Made by a program: the position numbers and the translations under genes
DNA from: Chryseobacterium indologenes
Lineage (GTDB): Bacteria > Bacteroidota > Bacteroidia > Flavobacteriales > Weeksellaceae
Length of the DNA stretch: 64,000 nucleotides
Direction of reading: 5' to 3'
Assembly (NCBI GenBank): GCA_016025055.1
Contig: CP065590.1
Span: 1,612,001-1,676,000 of the forward strand
Notes under the pieces: generated by a model
Told to the model about the DNA's origin: nothing
What the model saw: the letters and a program-made list of their open reading frames with translations, nothing else
The model's database searches: none
In this document: positions 1 through 6,661 of the stretch, one piece after another
Numbering within the stretch: position 1 is the stretch's first letter
Layout: each line of letters opens with the position of its first letter

Positions 1-371
1 AGACTTTCATACAATCCGGATGTTCTTGCCAGACTTTCTTCCTGTGCTTCCGCACCATTGATAAAGCCACCTCCGGGATTTTTTGCCGAAGCGAAGTTCA
101 GACACATGAGTTTTTCCTGGTTTTCTTCTTCAGCCAATTCTAAGATTGCTTTTAAAGAACTGCAGTTCCTTGTTTCAAAACGTGTTTCAAAAGCAGTTTC
201 CGGCAATGAGGATTCTGCTATTTCCGAAAGCTGTTCCGGAGTGAAAAGAGTGGTTTCTTTTTTACTGATTTCCAGCTCGTTTTCTATATTTATTTTCTCG
301 TTATATTCGTTGATATAATATTTCTTGGCAAGGATATCTAAAGTATCTTTTGCCATTCCTTTATTTGTCAT
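1..371 (-). CDS. Microbial-type PARG (TIGR02452 family), N-terminal part
   Basis: Runs off the left edge, so only about the first 123 residues are visible. The frame is open from the ATG at 371; a second in-frame ATG at 356 is possible. The segment ends in a stretch with PGGGFINGAEAQEESLAR, which contains the poly(ADP-ribose) glycohydrolase signature GGG-x(7)-QEE, where the glutamates catalyse cleavage of the ribose-ribose bond. In the family this is a macrodomain-fold hydrolase (TIGR02452/DUF2263) that removes ADP-ribose chains or terminal ADP-ribose. It starts 2 nt after the stop of the preceding gene, so it is the sixth gene of the ADP-ribose operon. The role in removing ADP-ribose is inferred from family and neighbours. 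Confidence 0.85.
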   Translation of the reverse strand, partial: MTNKGMAKDTLDILAKKYYINEYNEKINIENELEISKKETTLFTPEQLSEIAESSLPETAFETRFETRNCSSLKAILELAEEENQEKLMCLNFASAKNPGGGFINGAEAQEESLARTSGLYES

Positions 372-373
372 TA

Positions 374-787
374 TTAGTTTTTTATGTTTAATATAAGGTT
401 TTCCAATCCAGTATTCCCGGCTTTCTTACAATCATTTCCTATAAATACTTTGGTTACCTTGATATCGCCTACAATCGCCTCATTAAAACTGTTCAGCTCT
501 TCGGAAGGAACCCATAATTCATTGTGATTTCTGGCCCCGACATTCTGTACAGGATATTGATTCGCTACATCTTCCAACACCTCAAACCGGGTAACAAAAC
601 CAAGATAATTTCCGGCTTCGTCTCTTGTATTCCATTTTTCAGCAATCTCTGAAGCATATTCTTCGTTAAGAACAGGATAAAAAATGGGCTGCCATTCCAG
701 TCTTGGAGGAAATTTTTTAAATCCACTTTCCATAATCAATATCATTTCTTTTTCTCCTACCGGTCTGTATAGTGTTGTTGTTTTCAT
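374..787 (-). CDS. ADP-ribosylation/crystallin J1-like small protein
   Basis: A 137-residue soluble protein with no signal peptide. It begins with an LYRPVGEKE segment, then FPPRL and QPIFYPVLN, a combination I recognise from short bacterial proteins commonly labelled 'ADP-ribosylation/crystallin J1'. That label is historical; the protein is much shorter than true ADP-ribosylglycohydrolases. The N-terminus (LYRPVG..E...I.ESGF) resembles the opening strand-helix of ADP-ribosyltransferase folds such as DarT, but this is my inference and no catalytic residue is assigned. It lies 20 nt downstream of the DUF4291 gene and 2 nt before the PARG gene, which supports a function in ADP-ribose or NAD metabolism. 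Confidence 0.6.
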   Translation of the reverse strand: MKTTTLYRPVGEKEMILIMESGFKKFPPRLEWQPIFYPVLNEEYASEIAEKWNTRDEAGNYLGFVTRFEVLEDVANQYPVQNVGARNHNELWVPSEELNSFNEAIVGDIKVTKVFIGNDCKKAGNTGLENLILNIKN

Positions 788-807
788 GATGTTTTTCTTT
801 TTTTGTA

Positions 808-1401
808 TTACACTGAGGCTCCAATTCTGAGAGCCAGTTCTTTTGACAGAGGATAGTTTTTTTCTACAGGCAGCAGTTTCTTTGCCCTGTCAAATTCTCC
901 CGATTTAATAAGATTCAGGATTTTCTTAACCAAAGGAGTATAATCCTCTATTTTTACAATCCATTCTTCATTAAATTCCTCAATCAGCGATCGGCTAATC
1001 CCGACCTGAATGGAACGGTAATTCAGTTTTGTTCCTTTAATATTCCTTTCTGGATCCCACTGCACATAAATCTCTGCATTTTCAAAATCTTTTTCCCAAT
1101 TTCGAGGGTCGGGATAGACTCTTTTTTCCGGTGAAGTAAGAATCGCTTTGCTTAAAGCCTTCTCCCAGGCTTCTCTTTTAATATGTATTGCCAGAATACA
1201 TTCCTGATTGGATTTCTGTCCATAGTTACTGCGTTCCATCATCCAAAGAAAAGAAGGCTTTATCCAGGTCATCCTGTTGAATGAAAACGGAGCTGAAAAT
1301 TTCTGATTCTCAACGGCTGATTGTGCAATGGCTTTATTGTAAGCCTGGTAAACGATGAGAGTCTCATTTTTATAATCTGCTCTTATTTCAAATTCTTTCA
1401 T
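808..1401 (-). CDS. DUF4291 family protein
   Basis: A 197-residue protein matching the DUF4291 pattern: IVYQAYN near residue 17, then an FSFNRMTWIKPSFLWMMERS segment around residues 40-60, IHIKREAWE, VQWDPER, and YRSIQVGIS near residue 130. No signal peptide or membrane segment is visible. The biochemical role of DUF4291 is not settled. The conserved R/Y/W/E-rich core and its place between a macrodomain and another ADP-ribose-associated gene (11 and 20 nt gaps) make NAD or ADP-ribose chemistry a reasonable inference. Family membership is firmer than function. Confidence 0.75.
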   Translation of the reverse strand: MKEFEIRADYKNETLIVYQAYNKAIAQSAVENQKFSAPFSFNRMTWIKPSFLWMMERSNYGQKSNQECILAIHIKREAWEKALSKAILTSPEKRVYPDPRNWEKDFENAEIYVQWDPERNIKGTKLNYRSIQVGISRSLIEEFNEEWIVKIEDYTPLVKKILNLIKSGEFDRAKKLLPVEKNYPLSKELALRIGASV

Positions 1402-1412
1402 TTCTTGTAAAT

Positions 1413-1889
1413 TTATTCAAAGTCATATACATACACCTCCACATTCTTTGCAAGCAGTGTTCTTTCAATAATAGGTTCTATCTCTTCCCATTTTCCTCCT
1501 GCCAATCCACATCCGATTCTCGGCATATGAATACTTGCATTGATCTGCAAAGCTTCATGAGAAAGTTTTTCCAAAGCTTTTTCAATAGCATCATATCGAA
1601 CAGGGACTGCGTTACTTCCGGTTTTTATTCCTTTTTGCCCGATTATATTGGCTACATAAATGTATTTTTCAACCTGTACCATCTGGATTTCCCCTAAGGC
1701 AAAATTATTTTCACTTCTGAACCGGTGCCAGTTTCTGTATTCTTTTTCCGGACTGTCCCATCTTTTGGAAACAGCCAGTACAAAACCTTTTCCCCAGCCT
1801 CCCAGATCATTACAGATATGGGCAATTATTTTCATTCCTTTTGCCTGTGGAACAGTAGCATCTCCTTTTATATATTGTATCGTTTTCAT
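1413..1889 (-). CDS. Macrodomain protein (ALC1/TARG1-like)
   Basis: A 158-residue stand-alone macrodomain, predicted to bind or hydrolyse ADP-ribose. It opens with the ADP-ribose-binding GDAT and AHICNDLGGWGKGF motifs and closes with MPRIGCGLAGGKWEEI and a VYVYDF strand, the pattern of the ALC1/TARG1 class. In human TARG1 the equivalent loop reads GCGLD, with a catalytic aspartate; here that position is alanine, so TARG1-type lysine/aspartate catalysis may be absent. It could act as a reader or use another mechanism. It lies 61 nt after the adenylosuccinate-synthetase-like gene and 11 nt before DUF4291 in the same operon. Confidence 0.9.
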   Translation of the reverse strand: MKTIQYIKGDATVPQAKGMKIIAHICNDLGGWGKGFVLAVSKRWDSPEKEYRNWHRFRSENNFALGEIQMVQVEKYIYVANIIGQKGIKTGSNAVPVRYDAIEKALEKLSHEALQINASIHMPRIGCGLAGGKWEEIEPIIERTLLAKNVEVYVYDFE

Positions 1890-1950
1890 CGTTATCTATC
1901 TAATTCATTATGTTCCTCATCACTATTCTGTTCCTTACAAAATTTCAGTA

Positions 1951-3048
1951 TTACACCAGCCTTTTAAAATCTTTTGAATAAGGTGACCAGGATCCAAAAA
2001 TGGTATCGAATTTTATTTTTAGTTTCTCCCATTTGAATTCTTCATCCATCTGATCAAGACAGGTTACCACCAGGTTCTTCTTTGTCCCTTTTACATAAGC
2101 TCCGTCTAACGTCAACGCATAATTCAATAGTTTATAATCTATATCACCGAACCTCAAACCTTTCTGATATTCATTAAAGGTACAGGTTTCTTCCTGATTG
2201 TTTTTTAAAATTATCTCTTTTTCATTGCTCATCCAGCCGTTTCCATGACGCGTGGCATAACTTCTGGTTACATAATACATTTCGATATCCTCAATTTCCA
2301 GATATTGACAAACTTGAAAAGCATTTTTTGAAGTGGTATTGGCATAGGTCACGTTGGGAAAAACCCCATGATCCATATCCAGTAAAATTCCCTGGCTTCC
2401 TTCAAAAATCAAGTGATCGAATAATTGCAGATAGGAGTAATCTTGTATTTTCCACTCTAAAGCGTCAACCGCTTCTAAAAATGGATGCAGCATGTCTTCA
2501 ATTTCACTTTCATCCATAAATCCGTAATAGTAGGCGATTCCTTTCAGCTTCTCTATGAGCATTGGTCTTGGCGCTATTAGATCTATGGCAAATAATTTAT
2601 AGGGAGTTTCCTGTCTTTTCATGGTTGCTCCTATCCCCTTTCCACAGGTTCCGTGCTCCAGATTTTTAATGTTTGTTCTGTTTTGCCAGACATCAAAGGG
2701 AGTAGTGAGCTTTGCCAACGGGTGAATATGCAGTTCTGTATTCCCTCCTTTTTCGATCAGCTCCTGAGTTTCATTGAACAAAAACACAGGATAAACAGTA
2801 CAATGTTCTGTGAAATAGGAAGGCAAACCGCGCAGTGCGCCGCTGGCGTAGCTTGAGTGTACATGCTTCCTGTCATCGATCATCACCGTATGGGCGGCCT
2901 GCTGACCTCCTGAAAATCTGACTATTACTGCTTCAGGATTTTGTTGAGCAAGAAAGTCAGTTGTGATTCCTTTTCCTTCGTCACCGAATCCTAATCCTAT
3001 TACTATTTGTGCGTTTTTCATTGTACAGTTATTTAATTTTAAATCCAA
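1951..3048 (-). CDS. Adenylosuccinate synthetase-like protein (divergent PurA paralogue)
   Basis: A P-loop ligase of the adenylosuccinate synthetase fold: GLGFGDEGKG near residues 18-27, a GGQQAAHT loop (PurA: GGNNAGHT), HGTCGKGIG (PurA: IGTTGRGIG), EGSQGILLDMDHG and NTTS, then RSYATRHGNGW (PurA: KAYTTRVGEG). At 365 residues it is shorter than the usual ~430, and the IMP-binding TTGRPRR stretch is not recognisable, with QKGLRFGD in its place. The substrate is therefore probably not the normal IMP/aspartate pair. Some role in GTP-dependent modification of an ADP-ribose or inosine-like compound is possible but unproven. The start may be the ATG at 3021 (MKNAQIVIG) rather than 3048. It follows the VWA gene by 30-57 nt. 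Confidence 0.82.
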   Translation of the reverse strand: MDLKLNNCTMKNAQIVIGLGFGDEGKGITTDFLAQQNPEAVIVRFSGGQQAAHTVMIDDRKHVHSSYASGALRGLPSYFTEHCTVYPVFLFNETQELIEKGGNTELHIHPLAKLTTPFDVWQNRTNIKNLEHGTCGKGIGATMKRQETPYKLFAIDLIAPRPMLIEKLKGIAYYYGFMDESEIEDMLHPFLEAVDALEWKIQDYSYLQLFDHLIFEGSQGILLDMDHGVFPNVTYANTTSKNAFQVCQYLEIEDIEMYYVTRSYATRHGNGWMSNEKEIILKNNQEETCTFNEYQKGLRFGDIDYKLLNYALTLDGAYVKGTKKNLVVTCLDQMDEEFKWEKLKIKFDTIFGSWSPYSKDFKRLV

Positions 3049-3078
3049 TATAAACTTCAGATGCTTTTACCCGATTAC

Positions 3079-4269
3079 TTAAAGCATTTGAATTGCGCCA
3101 AATCCATCAGGACCGGTCATTCCGGAATTTTGATTTTTATATATATCGCAGATAATTCCTTTGATAACATTTGGGATTTCTCTGTGATCTTCTATTGATA
3201 TACAGTTTTCTCCCAACAACTCCTTCCATCCTCTGTCTGCTCTTACTGCCTGGTCCGAATGTAAAACACTGATGTGATAAACTTCATATTTCTTTTTAAC
3301 TTCTTGCAGCAATTCGAAATGGGTGTAGGTTTGCTGTCCGGATCCCATAATTTCCCTGATCGCAGAAGCCGGTAATACCTGTAAGCAGGGTTCGTCTCCA
3401 ACGGTAAACAGAATTCCTTTTTGGTTTCTTTTCTCAAAGGCATCTGTTCTGGTATGAAAAGCTGCAAAATACCAGGCTAAAAGATAGCTTTCTCCTCCAT
3501 TTCCTCCTCCTCCGGATTCAATATAGGTTCTGGTAAGCCACATATCCAGTTCTTCATCACCGGACTCAAATTGTCCAACCTGTAGTGGATAATTGTCACA
3601 TTCGTGATCCCCGATTCCAAGGAAAAGCAAAGCCGGATCCGGAACGCCTCCCTGAATGATACCTCCCATTAGTTTTGGTAATCCTTCTCTGATCAGTTCG
3701 TAAGGAATATGTCCCATACTTCCCGTTACGTCCAACCCCAGAATAATAGGGACGGAATGTGGATGTACTTCTGAATCTCTGGATTCTCTGAAAGCAACAC
3801 CATGAGGAATCATCGACGGATGGGCTTGCCTTTTGGCATTCTGGGTAAAAATTTCTCCTGCGGATTTTGTTCCGTAACCTGCTTTTCTTGCCCGGTCATA
3901 GCGAGCGTCTATATCATATCTTGTACTTCCCATAACTATATTTTTTTCCAAATAAATATTCAAATCTTTTCTGGTCACTTCTAATTGTATATTCAGATTT
4001 CTGAGCTTTAATGACAGTTCGATATCTTTCTGAACAAATGTTTCGGAGTTGAAATCTGCGAAAGTCAAACTATTTCTGTCCAAAGGGCTTATGTCGATCA
4101 GCCCTTCCTGTTCCCGTTCAAACCTTTTAATCATAAGTTCGATATCTTCTACCCTTCGTCTGTAGATGAGCTCTGAATCTTCTCCGATCGTGCGGGCACG
4201 GTCTTCTCTTATCTGGTCATTATTTCTTTTCAATGATTCGATGAATCTTGGTCTTGGTTCAGTTTCCAT
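3079..4269 (-). CDS. VWA (von Willebrand A) domain protein, first gene of the ADP-ribose operon
   Basis: A 396-residue soluble protein. Residues 1-130 are charged and helical (RERAR-type heptads). From about residue 170 a VWA domain follows, with the MIDAS signature DVTGSMG (the DxSxS serine is threonine), then a GGGGNGGES loop and FTVGDEPC. VWA domains bind Mg2+ and mediate protein contacts, often with a partner ATPase; none is visible here. It is the promoter-proximal gene of a six-gene operon: a 21-bp operator-like palindrome (4285-4305) lies 15 nt upstream of its ATG. Its partner in this island is unknown; a scaffolding role is inference. Confidence 0.85.
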   Translation of the reverse strand: METEPRPRFIESLKRNNDQIREDRARTIGEDSELIYRRRVEDIELMIKRFEREQEGLIDISPLDRNSLTFADFNSETFVQKDIELSLKLRNLNIQLEVTRKDLNIYLEKNIVMGSTRYDIDARYDRARKAGYGTKSAGEIFTQNAKRQAHPSMIPHGVAFRESRDSEVHPHSVPIILGLDVTGSMGHIPYELIREGLPKLMGGIIQGGVPDPALLFLGIGDHECDNYPLQVGQFESGDEELDMWLTRTYIESGGGGNGGESYLLAWYFAAFHTRTDAFEKRNQKGILFTVGDEPCLQVLPASAIREIMGSGQQTYTHFELLQEVKKKYEVYHISVLHSDQAVRADRGWKELLGENCISIEDHREIPNVIKGIICDIYKNQNSGMTGPDGFGAIQML

Positions 4270-4284
4270 ACTCTTGCGAATTTA

Positions 4285-4305
4285 TTTGTGTTAATATTAC
4301 GCTAA
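4285..4305 (-). promoter_or_regulatory. Predicted NrtR-type operator 1 (upstream of VWA operon)
   Basis: A 21-bp imperfect palindrome. On the minus strand it reads TTAGCGTAA...TTAACACAAA, matching the copies at 4887, 4942 and 5880 (shared core GCGTnA-n5-ACACnAn). It lies 15 nt upstream of the VWA start codon, a position suited to repression. Assignment to the Nudix regulator at 5177-5872 is inferred from location and recurrence. Confidence 0.6.
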
Positions 4306-4342
4306 TTTAAAATAGCATGATTTATCCTGTCCTTTTTGTGTT

Positions 4343-4885
4343 TTATTTTCTCAATTCATCCCTGACTTCCATTAAAGCAAAGCCTAAAAGATTCTCTCCG
4401 TTCCAAAGCAAAGGGTTTTCTGCTCTTGTATCGGTTTCCAGCATTCCGATTCCCCAGATCCTGTCGTACGGGCTTGCTTCTACAAGGATTTTATCTCCTG
4501 TTGATAAAAGGAAATCTTTACATTTTGTATTCTGAGAAAACTTTAAAAAATTTCCTTTCTTTACCAGATCATACTTATGCTCATCCCAGATTTTCGGATC
4601 AAAGTTTTTAACTTTCCTTCCCAGGCTTTTCGCCTGACTGGGTGAGACTGATTGTCGTATTTTTTCCAGGCTTTCCTGATCATTAAATAACCTGGCTTTC
4701 CCAACCATCATATAATGTTCAGCTGTGTGATATACAACTCCTTCTTCCTGAAACCTCATCGGAAACCATTGGCTGAAACATGATTTATTGATCTCATTTT
4801 TTACAGTATGCCCCCAGAAAAAAAGAAATTTAAGTTTTTCTTTCTTCTGAAAACGTTCTGTAATATTTTGTATAGTGTATTTCAT
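4343..4885 (-). CDS. NADAR family protein (YbiA-like N-glycosidase fold)
   Basis: About 180 residues from the ATG at 4885 (MKYTIQN); an upstream in-frame ATG at 4906 lies inside an operator copy and is less likely. NADAR hallmarks: FLFFWGH near the N-terminus, CFSQWFPMRF, YHTAEHYMMVGKARLF, FDPKIWDEHKYDLVKKGN and SPYDRIWGIG, with LGFALMEVRDEL at the C-terminus. Family members act on ADP-ribose N-glycosidic linkages: YbiA-type on riboflavin intermediates, others on guanine-linked ADP-ribose. The gene is monocistronic or read through into the VWA operon 73 nt downstream. Two operator copies (4887-4907 and 4942-4962) sit upstream, suggesting control by the adjacent Nudix regulator. Confidence 0.88.
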   Translation of the reverse strand: MKYTIQNITERFQKKEKLKFLFFWGHTVKNEINKSCFSQWFPMRFQEEGVVYHTAEHYMMVGKARLFNDQESLEKIRQSVSPSQAKSLGRKVKNFDPKIWDEHKYDLVKKGNFLKFSQNTKCKDFLLSTGDKILVEASPYDRIWGIGMLETDTRAENPLLWNGENLLGFALMEVRDELRK

Positions 4886-4886
4886 G

Positions 4887-4907
4887 ATTGCGTTATTTTG
4901 ACACAAA
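4887..4907 (-). promoter_or_regulatory. Predicted NrtR-type operator 2 (immediately before NADAR start)
   Basis: The 21-bp motif reads ATTGCGTTA...GACACAAA on the plus strand and ends one base before the NADAR ATG. Binding here would block initiation or elongation directly. It is the closest in sequence to operator 4 at 5880. Confidence 0.6.
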
Positions 4908-4941
4908 TTTAAAGGAATATCATTTTATTAACCAAATTATA

Positions 4942-4962
4942 TTTGCGTTAATTTTACACTAT
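4942..4962 (-). promoter_or_regulatory. Predicted NrtR-type operator 3 (57 nt upstream of NADAR)
   Basis: The motif reads TTTGCGTTA...TACACTAT on the plus strand. The left half is identical to operator 4; the right half has diverged at the end. Its centre is 55 bp from the centre of operator 2, about five helical turns, so cooperative binding is conceivable. Confidence 0.55.
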
Positions 4963-5050
4963 AAACATAAGTGACTGATATTCAGCTTATAAAAATACAT
5001 TAATATTTTATTACCATATGATTACCTATAAATGATTGTCTTTATGTTTT

Positions 5051-5097
5051 GGCTAAAGCCAATGGAAGGTAATGGTATAAAAAAACGGGCTAAAGTC
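5051..5097. repeat. Short intergenic repeat, GGCTAAAGCC-type
   Basis: Two near-identical decamers, GGCTAAAGCC (5051-5060) and GGCTAAAGTC (5088-5097), spaced 37 bp apart in the NADAR/regulator gap; each is itself almost palindromic. I recall similar 'gggctaaagccc' elements scattered between genes in Chryseobacterium-like genomes, but this cannot be checked here. It may be a REP-like element. Confidence 0.35.
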
Positions 5098-5176
5098 TGT
5101 TTCTATTGATATTTAATTTTCACAATGATTATGTGTGGTTCTTTGATAAAGATTCCCTACAGCTTATACAGAAGAA

Positions 5177-5872
5177 CTATTTGATTTCAAAATAGAATCC
5201 TTCTTCTTCTAGTTCTTTATATTTTTCCTGGTTGAAAGTAAATAATTTCCCCGGTCGTCCACTTCCTTCTTTTTTGACATTTTTCGTATCATTAAGAAGT
5301 CCGTAGCTCATAATTTTTTTCCGGAAATTCCTGCGGTCGATTTCTTGTCCCACAATAGTTTTATATAGATTTTCGAGGTCTGAAAATGGAAATTCTTCAT
5401 TAAGAAGGTTAAAGCCGATCGGTTGATACTGGATTTTTGTTCGTAGTCTTTTAAGTGCAAGATCAATGATGTTTTTATGATCAAAAGCCAGTGAAGGCAG
5501 GTTGTTGATTCCGAACCATTGGGCATCCTCTGCATCAGAGTCTGCAAAGAGCTCATGATAAGAAGGGTTGACAAGCCCCAGATAAGCCACGGAAACCACT
5601 CTGTTTCGAGGGTCGCGACCTACGTTACCAAATGTATAGAGTTGTTCTAAAAAATCGGGCTTTATACCGGCCTCTTCATATAATTCTCTTTTAACTGCAT
5701 CATCCAGGTTTTCATCATCCAAAACAAGACCTCCGGGAAGTGCCCAACCTCCTTTAAAAGGTTCTATATTCCTCTTGATTAAAAGAATCTGAAGATCTTT
5801 TTTATCAAAATATCCGAAGATAACGGCATCTACTGCCACTTTTATGTCTTGTAATTTTTTGGAAGACTCCAT
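5177..5872 (-). CDS. NrtR-type Nudix transcriptional regulator
   Basis: A 231-residue two-domain protein. The N-terminal Nudix domain (about 10-145) carries a complete Nudix box, beginning at GGLVLDDE and ending REL-YEEAGI, so hydrolase activity may be retained. The C-terminal part (about 150-231) is a winged helix with RRNFRKKI and SGRPGKLFTF. This is the layout of NrtR/AraR-type regulators, which sense ADP-ribose or sugar derivatives and usually repress NAD or sugar genes. With NADAR, macrodomain and PARG genes downstream, ADP-ribose is the likely effector. An operator copy ends 8 nt upstream of its ATG, suggesting autoregulation. Confidence 0.85.
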   Translation of the reverse strand: MESSKKLQDIKVAVDAVIFGYFDKKDLQILLIKRNIEPFKGGWALPGGLVLDDENLDDAVKRELYEEAGIKPDFLEQLYTFGNVGRDPRNRVVSVAYLGLVNPSYHELFADSDAEDAQWFGINNLPSLAFDHKNIIDLALKRLRTKIQYQPIGFNLLNEEFPFSDLENLYKTIVGQEIDRRNFRKKIMSYGLLNDTKNVKKEGSGRPGKLFTFNQEKYKELEEEGFYFEIK

Positions 5873-5879
5873 ATACTAT

Positions 5880-5900
5880 TTTGCGTTATGAATACACAAA
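5880..5900 (-). promoter_or_regulatory. Predicted NrtR-type operator 4 (upstream of regulator gene)
   Basis: The best palindrome of the four: TTTGCGTTAT / ATACACAAA arms, differing at two positions per arm. It lies 7 nt upstream of the regulator's start codon, consistent with negative autoregulation. Confidence 0.62.
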
Positions 5901-5997
5901 ATTACAATTTCTCGCAACAATAAAAAATAATTTATAAATAATAAAAAATTTATATTTTCGGGCTCGTATAATAAACCAGTATTAAAACTACACAATT

Positions 5998-6630
5998 ATG
6001 AAAAATTTACTCGCTGTTTTTTCTTTGCTTTGTGTTTTCACAGCATGTGAAAAGGCTACAAATAAGACAGCAGACAGCCATGAAAAGGCAGCACTGGAAC
6101 CTGTATGGAATGCTGTAGATTCAGCTACAGCAGCCAAGACCTGGATGGAGTTCAGAAGCCCGGGAGAAATGCATAAGGTATTGGAAAAATTTAAGGGCAA
6201 CTGGACAGCCAACGTCAGCACCTGGGTAGTGGACAACGGGCAACCTGTTATCAGCAAAGCAGAATGTACCAACACCATGATTTTAGGGGGACGCTACCTG
6301 GTTACAGATTATAAGGGAAGCGTTATGGGAATGCCGTTTGATGCAGTGAAAACAATGGGCTATGACAAGGCAAAAAAGAAGTTTGTCAGCAGTCTGATCG
6401 ACAATATGGGTACAGGGTTTATGCAGACAGAAGGTGAATGGGATGAGAATACAAAATCAATCAATTTTAAAGGTAAAATACCGGATCCTACCCAACCCGG
6501 AAAGGAATGGGAAGCAAGAGAAACCTATACATTTCTTGATGATAACAACCACATTGTAGAAATATACGGTCCGGATCCTAAAACAGGAAAAGTAATCAGA
6601 ACAATGGAGGTAAAATTTACCCGTAAGTAA
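5998..6630 (+). CDS. DUF1579 domain lipoprotein
   Basis: A 210-residue protein with an N-terminal signal ending in the lipobox FTAC (Cys about residue 17), so it is probably lipid-anchored in the periplasm or outer membrane. The mature part matches DUF1579: GNWTANVSTW, then LGGRYLVTDYKGSVMGMPFDA, and a beta-rich C-terminus ending in TMEVKFTRK. DUF1579 proteins are predicted lipocalin-like beta-barrels of unknown function. The gene is alone on the plus strand, convergent with the repeat-protein gene, with which it shares the terminator hairpin at 6636-6657. Confidence 0.85.
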   Translation: MKNLLAVFSLLCVFTACEKATNKTADSHEKAALEPVWNAVDSATAAKTWMEFRSPGEMHKVLEKFKGNWTANVSTWVVDNGQPVISKAECTNTMILGGRYLVTDYKGSVMGMPFDAVKTMGYDKAKKKFVSSLIDNMGTGFMQTEGEWDENTKSINFKGKIPDPTQPGKEWEARETYTFLDDNNHIVEIYGPDPKTGKVIRTMEVKFTRK

Positions 6631-6635
6631 AGAAA

Positions 6636-6657
6636 AACGCTTCGAATGAAGCGTTTT
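6636..6657. terminator. Bidirectional rho-independent terminator
   Basis: A 9-bp stem AAACGCTTC/GAAGCGTTT with a GAAT loop, followed by T-run on the plus side and A-run before it, between the convergent genes ending at 6630 and 6662. Confidence 0.85.
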
Positions 6658-6661
6658 TTAT

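Noticed and set aside
1660..1977. Plus-strand frames over the macrodomain and island genes
   Set aside because: They are antisense to convincing minus-strand genes; low-complexity and without motifs.
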